A stretch of DNA of 51,593 bases, from assembly GCA_002633005.1 (NCBI GenBank), contig NMRA01000718.1, positions 53,696 through 105,288 of the forward strand, in the 5' to 3' direction. Below are positions 35,590 through 45,595 of the stretch, in pieces. The position numbers were made by a program, and so were the translations under genes. Position 1 is the first letter of the stretch; every line of letters begins with the position of its first letter. This stretch comes from Phoronis australis (lineage: Eukaryota; Phoronida; Phoronidae). A model generated the notes under the pieces. The model saw only the letters and a program-made list of their open reading frames with translations. It was not told the origin of the DNA and made no database searches.

Positions 35590-35661
35590 AGATCTCAGGA
35601 ATAACAGTATTCGAAGACTTGAGGGCCACGTATTCTATGGCATGACTGAGGTTCACACTAT
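35590..35661 (+). CDS. LRR-protein exon 4 (72 nt)
   Basis: The acceptor is TTTATAG and the donor GTAAGT, again phase 2 at both ends. The first codon is TT+A. It encodes DLRNNSIRRLEGHVF and YGMTEVHTM, a second canonical 24-residue repeat with NNS as a possible glycosylation site. Intron 3 is only 250 bp. No fifth LRR exon was found to the right; the 5.2-kb TTAA element begins about 500 bp downstream and probably lies in the next intron, with later exons outside the window. Confidence 0.85.
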
Positions 35662-36449
35662 GTAAGTATTTGAACACACCTTCTGTCAGTTAAACCATTT
35701 AGTGAAATTAAGTTCACATACTACTGAATCTGTGCCTGGGTGCATAGAACAGATCCAAATAGGCACTCAGCTATGTTCCTTAAATCTGCGTATTTGTGGA
35801 ATTGTGAAAGCACTAATTGCTCTTTCTTATGCTGTTTACGTTTTATTGCTAAGTGAATTTAACGTTAAAATATATCAAACGCGGTTGTGGCGTACCAACT
35901 GATATTAAAAACGACTTTCCCATCCTTTCCCCAGAAACAAAATGATATTGTAACCATCGTCAACGCTCAAAAGCTTGGAGAACATTTTGAAAACTCTGTA
36001 CAAACCATGTTAAACGTGGAAGCTTGGCATACACGAGAACCGTGATATCTAATCTATGACACTGAGAGTACGAGTTTGTAGTTAAATCATGCTTTATCAG
36101 TCACGTGGGACGCCAGGGATCCTTTTAATTCTCAACATTATAGAGCATAAGCAGCTCGATCTAGCGACGTCCCTTATTTAAAGGAGAATGACACCCCAAA
36201 ACAACCTATTTTGTATCAATTTAGATCGAGTAGTTTTACTCGATAACAGCACGTTCGGTTGCGTTACCTAGCACCTGACGGCAGACGGAGGTGTTGAAAT
36301 GGGCTATTCGGAGAATTCTCCTCGCGGTGTCGCTGCTGTACTAGTGGTGATTGAATAGCGCGTGCGTGGCTGTCTGCATGTAAACAACTGGTAAAAGATG
36401 GAATTTTTATCAAAATACGTCGTCACGCTAAGCCTTATTACCGCTAATT

Positions 36450-36600
36450 TCTCTGGCGCAAGTCTTCGACAGGTGGCCACAAATTCCCAAAAGACTTAAA
36501 GTTACTATATTCGTGGACAACTGCGGTCAACAGGGTCAACTAACTGACAAAAAGTGTGTGGATGCTGAAGCCCCGTGTGTGCTCTATGTCTATGACTATG
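36450..36600 (+). pseudogene. Probable THAP-domain remnant
   Basis: One frame reads GGHKFPKDLKLLYSW, then TTAVNRVN, a stop, LTKSVW and PRVCSMSM. H-K-F-P-K-D, the following Leu-rich helix with Trp, and a late Cys fit the middle of a THAP domain, but the first Cys pair and the final His are not clear. It lies 270 bp inside the left end of the TTAA element. An alternative reading in another frame is an LRR-gene exon (CAG acceptor at 36470, GTAAGT donor at 36633), whose phase also matches exon 4. Confidence 0.35.
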
Positions 36601-39600
36601 CAGTTCCTTCGGGGACTACACAACATTACTTGGTAAGTTTTTAGCAATCAGTTTCTATCAACATCGTTCGGTGATGTTATCCCCACCAGTTACCCCACTG
36701 AATAACAGTTTTATTGAGTGGAACTAAGTGTTTCTTTTTGGAAACTCACCCGATGCCGGGTAGGCTAGCAGCACATATTCATATTGTCCTGGGTGGGAGT
36801 GCTCCCAAAATAAGAGGTGTATGGTACGTGATGCACGGAAGTCAAGAGTGACTTTTTCACAGCAGTTTCTCTTCAAAACTATGCTTGCTGTTTCCAATAA
36901 AATTCTCTAGATGAGTGAGTTTCCTTATTTTATCGTGGACCCCACCCCCAGGAACACCAGCTCAGTTATCGAATTAACATGAATAAGTCTTAATTCAGTA
37001 AATGTCGTAACATTGCATTGGAAAAAATTGACACCTAGAATGAATTTTAATTGTTGGGATCAGAAGCACATTTTAAGTGTCATGAAAAATACACATTGTT
37101 AAATCACTTTTAGCCTGTTTCACATATTTTTATGCAGATATTAAATAAGACTTGGGTACAAAGGTTATTAGTTTCTACACATAAACATGAAGATGAAATG
37201 TCAAGTATGTTCTGCCTTACAAAAGTAGTTTTGTCTTGTCTTTTCTTTTACAATTTGCTAATATTTCTATTCTGTTACAGGCAAGAAAAAACAACTGAAA
37301 CCAACCGCCTGACCATCTATTTCACCGTTGGACAAAGTGAAAAGCAATCCTTCAGCAATAACCTGAGAGAATTGAACGTAATTCAGAAATTCAGCACCTG
37401 ATATGCCTGATTATGGACTCCCTCGCAATGTTGTTTCTTTCTGTGCTTTTTCAGTTTGCCATTTGTTTTTAAATACACTGATAATTGTTTATTCTCGAAT
37501 CTTGTGCATAGCAGATTCTTATCCAGCTAGCTACAATTGAAAACATACAATAAGACAATCGATGCAGTCACTGAATGTCATTTCCCCATAATCTGTACCA
37601 AATTGAAAAGTTTTTACCAATAGTATAAAGCCTTTCTTCTGAAAGGAAAATTTAATGTCACTCAGCTTTTGGCTTTCATTTCACTGGGTTCTAGTTTCAA
37701 TGGCCTATAGAAGCGCTTGTAAAAAAGGTCCAGTTTCAACACGTGGCTTTCTTTCATGTAACCTCATTCAGCCTCAATAACATCCACAATTAGACCCTTG
37801 AAGGTAAACACAGCAGCATATCACTTGAATCGTTTTGAGCCCAAAATCAGACTCTGAACTAGACCAGAGTGTGACTAGGTCTTCTTTAGCTTCAGTCCCT
37901 CATGTTTCTTCCAGGAAAGGAAATAAGCTATTGTCCACACATGACTCATTGCCTATGAAAGGGCATCCTCACCAACAAGGCTTATTTGTGTAGCAGTCAG
38001 ATATAGTTCGTCTGGATACACAGACACTCCACTGGCACATTGTCTTATGGTAACTTAGTACTGCGATTCACATTTCTCCAGGGCCACTGACTTGCACATT
38101 GTGCCATGCAGCACTGCTGGTGTGTGGAAGTGCTGTGGGAAGAGAACGGAGTAACAAAGCTTGTCTATGATACAGCTTGAAGTGGCCTTAAAATGTCACT
38201 GAACCTGGAACAAATATTGAAATATGAATAATTAAGTACTCCAGATTGGATCAAAAATGTTATCCCTGTTTTTCAAAAATATATGGTGATTGGTCTACAG
38301 TTTCACATAAAAGTAAATAATTACTATTTTCAGAAACCAAGGGTGTATATAATGAGTATTGCATAAAACTGTGTCTTTATTTTTTATCCCTAGCCATAAC
38401 AATTCTTTAAACGCATCACTTGTCTGTAAAATATACAAGTTTTTTGAGACAACTTCAAACCTTTGTTACCCATTTTCAAGCCTTTTTAATTTTGATACTT
38501 TCAGCAATTTTAAACTCAGATTACAGGTTCATGGGTCTGTCAAGCATACTTCTAGCCTAAGGTTGAGGGAACCGTTTTTCTTCTAATAGAAGATATGAAG
38601 ACTTGGGTCATTTAAAAATGATGGATAATCTTTCTGTTGTTTAAGAGTAATTACAAATCGTAAGGCACCATCAAAAATGCAATTTTCACAAAAATGGCAG
38701 TCATTTGAATTTATAACGACTTGCAACATTTCAAGGCATGAGTTAAGACTATTCAGTCACTGTGAATTCGGAAAATGTAATATATTTTCGTGGTTTTACA
38801 ATTGATACAAGTAGCAAAACAGTTTCATGAAATCAACTTGAAGGGACTTCGTGAAGGTTAAGAATTACCTCACCATGCTCTTTTCCCCAAACATGTATTA
38901 CCTGTTATTTCCACACATTCAGTTGTACCAAATATTACAACCCCCCATGCCAATCCCCCCTCAGGACCTGAATAAGTAATTTAACAAAATGACTTTAAAA
39001 ATAGCTGTTCCTTTTCAAAGGCTTTGTTCGTTGTCTCCAATATTGAAAGTAGGCTTTGACAACAGATCTGCACTGGATGGGAAGATCTTGTTGGTTAGCT
39101 GCAGTCAAATGCTAAAAACCAATTTTTGTCCATTCAGGGACGGTGCAGAAGCGATGCATATCTCCTCTGCACGGTACAAGCCTTCAAACCTAAAAACCAA
39201 AGGTTACGTGAAAACTGACGTGATAGATTTCCATTTCAACGTGTAATAGATTTCCAGAAGACATATGATAGGGAGTAAACAAATAGTCTAATGCAATGGA
39301 TATTTATCACTCACGTACCCTTTGCCATTGGGATTGGATTGTAATCTTAACTCATTAACCTGTATCGAGTTGACAGCATAAACATTCAGCATTGATTGAT
39401 GTAACTGTCACTGATAAACTTTTAGAAATCATTCCAAACAATAATAATGCTTTGATGTACGAAAAGATCCCGATTGCTACGTCAAGTATCGTATCACATA
39501 TCACAACATACAAAGATTAACCAGACTCTGGCTGGCGACTGACTGCCGCGAAGTCGACATCGGCAAATGCCTCAGTTAACAGGCATCGGTAGAATAATCA

Positions 39601-40792
39601 TGGAATAATCGTTAAAATAATCACAAACCTTACCTTTGTATGAGGTCGTGCTTACTTCCTCTCACAGAAGCACCCTTTTTACGCAATCTCAGATTCAGTT
39701 GGCACGGGTGCAAGCCATTTCACCATGTATTTAAAGGGCTCGCGAAATCGAGGCTGTTAATCTACCACCACTAGTACACGCACGCCCTCTAGTTATTGTA
39801 GATTTTCCGAATAGCCCCATTATCCGATGACGTCATTGGTTTCACACGCATTCTGTTCAGCAGTTCACCACACGGGTTACTGGTGTGAGCTTATCGCCTG
39901 AATTCATCGTTTAACACCAATAAATCATCAAACTTCGATGTAAAACCCTTAAAAATACATAGAGCTGTTATAAAAATGTGCTATTTTTTATTTTGCTGTT
40001 AAGGATTTATTGGTATTTGGACACACCGTAGACTACAAAGTTCGGCAGGCCAATTTACCAAGGTAGCGTAGCAGGAGTTTGGGGTCTGTTCGGAGATAAA
40101 TTCGAAATATTCTTCCGTGAAATACAGACAGGAGAACTTAGATCTGTGTTGTTTATACTTGTGATTTTTTGCGTTCTAAACACACAAACGCTTGTTATCC
40201 CGGCCAGTGGCTCGGAACCCGATCAGGCCCATCGCGGCCGCCGGGACTGGCACGAACATAAACCAGCTTGAGTTGGAAACTAAACCTCCAGTCACGAAAA
40301 GTTTATAATAGTGAGCCAAAGAAATAATGTACACGTAATTATTTGTGTGAATTAGCCACGAAACTGAAAATCTACTTACTTGTCGGGGGCCGCGAAGTCC
40401 GGTTGCCCTTCCACAGACCGTCAGGGTAAAGGTTGTACAGTAACAATGATTTGAATAATGTATTTGTATTTCTAAATATAGATTTCCCTAACATGTGACC
40501 ATAGCATGTAAAATCGTATAATTTTTTCACAACAGCTTTCTGTCAGCAAACACTGAATTAGCATGCGCTCACACGGCTTCGGTGCCCTGTCAATTACCTT
40601 TGTTGCCAGCATCAAAAGCCGGTAACGCAGTGGTTTATTCATTGCTGGCTTCTCAACATTTGCACTCACGAATACTGCAAAGGCGTTGCAAATTGTATCT
40701 AATGAGACAGACGTTATTTCAGTTTTATATAAGCATTAGTTGGGATGAGAATAATTCATTTTGAAACAGAACGCAGAGTAATAAACGTCTAT

Positions 40793-40972
40793 ATGCATGG
40801 CAACTCGCGCGGCGCCAATACCGACTTAGTCAAGAGCTCATCGGCGAAGACTTCGCGGGTCGGATCGTTGGGTTTCACAGGCTATCAGTTCGAACCGGAA
40901 TACACTGATCAAGAAATACAAGAGAGGCGCCGTGAACATGCACAGCCAACGGAAAGTATGGATAGTTCATTG
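40793..40972 (+). CDS. First exon of the element's EPEY gene
   Basis: ATG at 40793 opens MHGNSRGANTDLVKS. It continues to GFTGYQFEPEYTDQEIQERR and HAQPTESMDSSL, and ends at a GTAAGC donor (40973). The EPEY segment matches that in the element at 30254-31780. It resembles the start of the zinc-binding domain in invertebrate 'P2X purinoceptor 7-like' proteins, though the expected W-C-x-C-G-x-C block would lie in a later exon that is not seen. The frame is open and free of stops. The following sequence on this strand is the antisense of the THAP gene, so the rest of this gene has been lost or rearranged. Confidence 0.45.
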
Positions 40973-40974
40973 GT

Positions 40975-41203
40975 AAGCCGGAATTCGTCAGATAAATCAC
41001 TGTCAACGAAATGCCGGCCACAGACACGGAGATGTTTTACGGCCTCATACTTGCTATTAACAGCATACCTTTCATTCTTCACTACCGCGTGCCACTTCCT
41101 AAGCATTTAGAGCTCTCGAGGAAGCGAAAAAACGATATACCCGATTTCTTCGCAGCTGCATAGTTGGGACAAGTGGGAACGATGCACCGCAATATAGCGG
41201 CAT
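40975..41203 (-). pseudogene. THAP-domain gene of the 5.2-kb element, frameshifted
   Basis: Read from 41203 down: RCIVPTCPNYAAAKKSG (the C-x4-C half) and ISFFRF, a frame change near 41110, then LRKWHAVVKNERYAV, YEAVKHLRVCGRHF (the C-x2-H half) and VDSDLSDEF. Y-x-A-V...V-C-G-x-H-F-x-x-S-D is shared with the THAP gene at 30860-31516, so the two are one family. At least two shifts, one near the start and one after FRF, make it a pseudogene. It sits about 170 bp inside the right terminus. Confidence 0.82.
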
Positions 41204-41745
41204 TCACTCTGCAGACGAACCACTGACGTCGCTGCGTCGTTTCTCACCTTCCCTCATATGTTAACGGGACACCTCTCGACAAGGTGAGGTCCATCCTATA
41301 ATAGGCGATGTTGATATAGACTGATTAAGACGGTAAAAAAGACTAATTAAATCGGGTGGCATTCTCCTTTAAGGACTAAGTTCATATTTACTTTCATTGA
41401 AATAAAGGTTCAGTTACAATATTAGAAACTTATAAGAAACTCATACTCAAGATAAGGTGATTAAAAAAACGGCAAAACGGCAGAAGATTTATGTGCCTTT
41501 GTAGAGTCCCCTTTTGAGTCTGTTTCATGAAACTGGTCACGGAACTCCAAGTACACCCGTGGGCTCTTGCCACACACAGTTTTTAGTGTAAGTGATCGAA
41601 CTCAGCTTCTAGAGTCCTTAACACAATTCCCACATATACATATAGGGGTGCTAGATACTCATCTACATGAAAATAAAACTTACTTTGCCCGGATATTGTT
41701 GGTATGGACACAATAGGCAGCTTATAAACAAGCAGGCCCCAAGAG

Positions 41746-42556
41746 GTTCGGGTGGGTGAGAATATTTGTTAAAAATGATTTATTTGAAACATTTAAAAGC
41801 GATATTGTTGACAAGTCGTATCAGGGTATATTTATTAGCTTCAAGACTAACTTATATACGCTCAGACTAATGTATAATTGTATTTTGCTGCTACATACCA
41901 TCTAAGAATTCTTCAAGGGGGTTGTGATGCGGATAGTTTCTATAGCCACCTATTATGCCCGACATAGCAGATGACGTTGTTATACGTGGAGATTTTAACT
42001 CGAGAGTGGGTAACTTGAATGATTACATTCCAGATGTTGATTGTCAAGTAAATAAACGAGTCGTAATTGATAAAGCTGCAAATAGTCATGGTAGAAATTT
42101 GACTTTTTGTTTGGCTCTAAAATTTGCATAGCGAATGGTAGGAAAGATATAAGTGAAGATAACTTCACCACAATAAGTCATAGAGGAAGAGCTGTAGTAG
42201 ACTACTTTATTGTCCCCTAGGAGTCGGTAGGTTACACTGAGAAGAGTTAAACTGGTTAAAAATAATCACTTAGGAACCAAAACTTTCCTTTTGTAGATGT
42301 GTTAAAATGGCTATTGTGTAGAAGAGTTTTACGTTTGCCGGTGTCTCAGACGTCCGTCATAGCTAGATTGAGAGCTGGTATTCTACCATTAGAGATTGAG
42401 ATGAGGCGGTACTTGGGAATTCCTGTAAATAAACGGATTTGTCTAGTTTGTAAAAACGAAATTGAAGATGAAGTTCATCTCCTCTTTGATTGCAAAAAAT
42501 TTATTCATATTCGACCATTTTTGTATGGGATTCTGTCCTCAAATATTTCAAAATAA
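41746..42556 (+). pseudogene. LINE with endonuclease and C-terminal knuckle; RT domain deleted
   Basis: From about 41746 there is an exonuclease-endonuclease-phosphatase domain of a non-LTR retrotransposon: RIFVKNDLFETFKSD, CCYIPSKNSSRG, VVIRGDFNSRVGN (with the catalytic Asp and Asn), SHGRNLTF and, near 42190, SHRGRAVVDYF. Frameshifts and stops break it. About 70 bp later, at 42290-42556, comes the C-terminal part that follows the RT in such ORF2 proteins: VIARLRAGILPLEIEM, then the zinc-knuckle-like CLVCKNEIEDEVHLLFDCKK. The roughly 2 kb encoding the reverse transcriptase between them is missing. A trinucleotide tail follows at 42778. The exact clade (CR1/L2-like) is not determined. Confidence 0.88.
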
Positions 42557-42777
42557 CTTGAAAGGTCTAGCGAAATTCATCCAAGACGCTTTGCAGGTTA
42601 GAAGTAATTATTTGTTGGTAAACTAGCCTGAAGTGGTCATATTTGAGTGTGTGCAATATGTTATGTCATGGTTTAATTGTTATTAGGTGACTGACTAAGC
42701 CCATTGAGGCTGGGGGGTGTGTTGAATATTCTGTCTTTGAGATTGTGTTTACTGGCACCCTTGTGTCACTATAATAA

Positions 42778-42829
<52 letters not shown>
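42778..42829. repeat. (AAT)n microsatellite, probable LINE 3' tail
   Basis: About 17 AAT/ATA units with one GAT near the end. It sits about 220 bp downstream of the LINE C-terminus, where such elements carry short-repeat tails. Confidence 0.9.
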
Positions 42830-42830
<1 letters not shown>

Positions 42831-43656
42831 TAATACATAAGAGGTGGCAACCACATGACTGGTGCACTCGTCATTCATGAACGAGTCTCACGATAACCTT
42901 AGTTCACCTTCTAACAAACACGGTTCACCTAACAAAAGCTTGGCTACCCCCTCGCACTTGCCTTTGTGCAACCTTTCAACAAGAACATACCTTGACTGAA
43001 ATTTATGCCGGCGGTTTATTGTCAGTGAGGGAAGGTCTCGAACTGAGTTGGCTACAGACCAAAATTACTACGTTTTTTCACCTAACTTCAGTTAGTAATA
43101 CATGTACGTGTCTTTGACTTGTGGGTTTAACACAGGTTTAATCCATCGTTGATGTTTTTCTAATCATTGCTTACTACAACTCAGCAAAACAAAGAGTGGG
43201 AACCGAATTAGTTTTTAGTTAGAGTGCCCTGTCAGGCTCCTCTGGCAAAATGGGAAATTTGCACTGGTTGTTGTGATGGCATTTCATATAAATTTAACGA
43301 TTGCTGTCTTCTTGAAAACCTATTAATTTCGCTGCACGATGTTAATTTTATTTATGTTTTCCAGTTTACCGGTTCTCTTATATGTACGTCAGCGTTCCTG
43401 AAGTTTCCGTGTTCTTGTGGATTTTGACTGCCTCAAATTTTAACTTGTTGACTTCTCCTTTAAGGGTTGAACCAGTGGATTTTTAAATATTTTATTTTAG
43501 CGTCAGTAGTGTTTTCTAAAGAATAGAAATAGGGATCACCGATTTAATTTTTGGTCTATTTCAACTCCAATAGCATTATTTAATAATAAGCAATTTGAAC
43601 TTCTTAAATGTTGACCACTTTAAAGATAAAAGATACTCCACTTATCTTCTTTCGAT
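42830..43656. other. No recognisable features
   Basis: No coding or repeat structure could be supported. A CTCCTTTAAGG motif at about 43457 resembles the TTAA-element terminus, but no partner was found. Confidence 0.4.
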
Positions 43657-43765
43657 GTTACGTTGTTGTCGTGTATGCAGAGGGCGCCACTGGTATGATT
43701 TATGTTACGTTGTTATCGTGTATGTAGAGGGCGCATCTGGTATGACTAATGTTGTTATGGTGTAT
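43657..43765. repeat. 47-bp tandem repeat, ~2.3 copies
   Basis: GTTACGTTGTTGTCGTGTAT begins at 43657 and, with one change, at 43704. A partial third unit (GTTGTTATGGTGTATG) follows. Each full unit contains AGAGGGCGC and CTGGTATGA. Confidence 0.9.
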
Positions 43766-44331
43766 GAATTAAGTTACACTAACGGGGATCATTTTTTAAA
43801 AAACGTGGATATGAGTGATTTGACCCACACCGCCTCAAGAGTATGGCCCAATTTGGACGAACAATGGACCATGTTAGTTTGTTTCCTTTTTTGCTCTCAA
43901 TTCTAAAAGGCTCGTCGGCCCGAGACAAGCAATACAAGAGCAACGCAGAGCGTTGAAATGCGCCCACAATTGCACCGTATACGGTATCCTTCTAGGGTTG
44001 TTTATTGGTACCATGAAGTGGCCAGTAGAGGGCATATATGTAGTATGTTGTACTTTGCAAAATGGAAAGGCATGGTCATTGTCTTCTCAATAGGCTAGGG
44101 GCAAAATGTGAGTGATCTTCATAATACAAGCACATCTTATACATCAGTTGCTTAAAGCACCACAGAAACATAGAATTGAAAACAAATTTACCAACATACG
44201 AGATTAGCACAGCATTAGAATGCCAGAAACAAATTTCTACTTGGAACTTTTCCTTCACAGTCACGAAGTAACACAAAGTATACACCTGAAGACCTATGAA
44301 AATACAGAGGTCAATGTAAAATACTAAAATT

Positions 44332-45365
44332 GCCACTAGAGGCATACCTGTAGTCAGAATCATCCTAAAGTCGTCATCGTCCGTTGTCAACATCACATAA
44401 ATACACTTGCTAAATTTAGTAAAGATCCTGCAAACGGTTTGTTAGATACAGCCATGGGCGCAAAAAAAAACTGCCACTAGGAGGCGCCACAGTAATCAAA
44501 GTCATGGTAAATTCAGCATCAACCGTCCTCTTCATAGTAAGAACATACATGTCAATTTTCACAATCATACTTATAGCGGTTTGGTTGATAGAGGGGTGGA
44601 TGCCAAAAAACAGACTCAAAAACAGTAAAAATGGCCACTGGGTGTCGCAAACCAGGTCGAATCCATCCGAAAACGGGAGGATAGTGTCATCGCACTAATA
44701 GGTGCCTACATACCAAATTTCATGAAAATCCGTTAAGGACTTGTGAAGATACAGAGGTAAATGTGAAAAAATAAAATTGCCACTAGGGGGCACACTGGTA
44801 GGCGGATCCGTCCAAAAGTCGTCATCGTCTGTTGTTAACATCATATAAATACACTTATTAAATTTCGTAAAGATCCTGTGAACGGTTTAGGAGATACAGC
44901 CATAGACGCAAAAAAACAAACTGCCACTAGGAGGCGCCACAGTAGTCCAAATCGTCTAAAAATCATTGTCAGCTGTCCTCTTTATAGTAAGCACATACAC
45001 GCCAATTTTCACAATCATCCTTTGAGCGGTTTGGTTGATAGAGGGGTGGACGCAAAAATACAAACTCGAAAACAGTAAAAATGGCCACTACGTGGCGCAA
45101 ACTATGTCGAATCCATCCGAAAACGGGAGGATAGCGTCATCTCACAAATAGGTGCCTACATACCAAATTTCATGAAAATCTGTTCAGGACTTTTGAAGAT
45201 ACAAAGCTAAGCGTAAAAAACTAAAATTGCCACTAGGGGGCACACCGGTAGTCGGATCCGTCCGAAAGTTCGCACATGCCGTNCCAAATTTCATGAAAAT
45301 CCGTTCAGGACTTTTGAAGATACAAAGGTAAGCGTAAAAAAATAAAATTGCCACTAGGGGGAACA
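44332..45365. repeat. Higher-order satellite: three ~146-bp monomer types in a ~448-bp period
   Basis: Blocks opening GCCACTAGGNGGCGC occur at about 44332, 44472, 44633, 44778, 44923, 45083, 45229 and 45351. The order of monomer types is A (GTCGTCATCGTC...), B (CTGCCACTAGGAGGCGCCAC) and C (TGGCCACT... CGAATCCATCCGAAAACGG), then A, B, C, then truncated A. Corresponding sites in successive A units are 448 bp apart (44371 and 44819). Monomers also share AAATTTC(A/G)T and GAAGATACA(G/A)AG-type ends, showing common descent. A single N at 45283 marks an internal loss. Confidence 0.85.
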
Positions 45366-45472
45366 CCGGTAGTCGGATCCGTCCGAAAGTTCGCACATGC
45401 CGTCCCATTCATGAATGGAACATAGGTGCCAAATTTCATGAACGTATGTCAAAGGGTTTTGGAGATAGAGCA

Positions 45473-45552
45473 GCGGACGCCGGACGCCGGACGCCAGACG
45501 CCGGACGCCGGACACCGGACGCCGGACGGACGCCGCCCGGACGGACGGACAG
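45473..45552. repeat. (GGACGCC)n-rich tandem block
   Basis: About ten copies of CGGACGC(C) grade into GGAC repeats. It is strongly GC-rich against an AT-rich background and adjoins the right end of the TIR-bounded element. Confidence 0.9.
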
Positions 45553-45595
45553 AGATGACGGCATAATGCGTCCACATATGAATATGTGGGCGCAT

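Larger units (their letters stand above)
36182..41368. mobile_element. 5.2-kb TTAA-flanked element with THAP and EPEY genes
   Basis: TTAA at 36178-36181 and at 41369-41372 flanks AGGAGAATGACACCC on the left and the reverse complement of AGGAGAATGCCACCC on the right (14 of 15 identical). Inside, near the right end, are a minus-strand THAP frame and a facing plus-strand EPEY frame. Near the left end is a second, plus-strand THAP remnant. Sequence at 36297-36365 is repeated inverted at 39757-39832. The 36.7-40.7 kb interior shows no transposase core. Because both TTAA elements share the THAP/EPEY gene pair but not their terminal sequences, they are related families and not copies of one sequence. 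A chance pairing of two unrelated TTAA ends remains possible. Confidence 0.65.
43958..45595. mobile_element. TIR-bounded non-coding element built from satellite units
   Basis: The left end ATGCGCCCACA (43958) is the inverted match of the right end TGTGGGCGCAT (45585-45595). The right end is itself a near-palindrome (GCGTCCACATATGAATATGTGGGCGC). The interior is the ~146-bp repeat array described separately plus a GGACGCC-rich block. There is no coding potential. Terminal repeats plus internal tandem array suggest a MITE-like or Helitron-like satellite-bearing element. A clear target duplication was not found. Confidence 0.65.

Noticed and set aside
36399-36480. ATG with a hydrophobic start resembling a signal peptide
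   Set aside because: The frame closes after 33 codons and lies in the TTAA element; the acceptor and THAP readings explain the region better.
37132-37401. 89-codon frame with an acceptor-like TTACAG at 37280 and phase matching the LRR gene
   Set aside because: The encoded tail has no LRR or other recognisable character and lies inside the TTAA element. Phase agreement alone has a one-in-three chance.
43440-43470. CTCCTTTAAGG as a third TTAA-element terminus
   Set aside because: No homologous subterminal sequence and no partner end were found.
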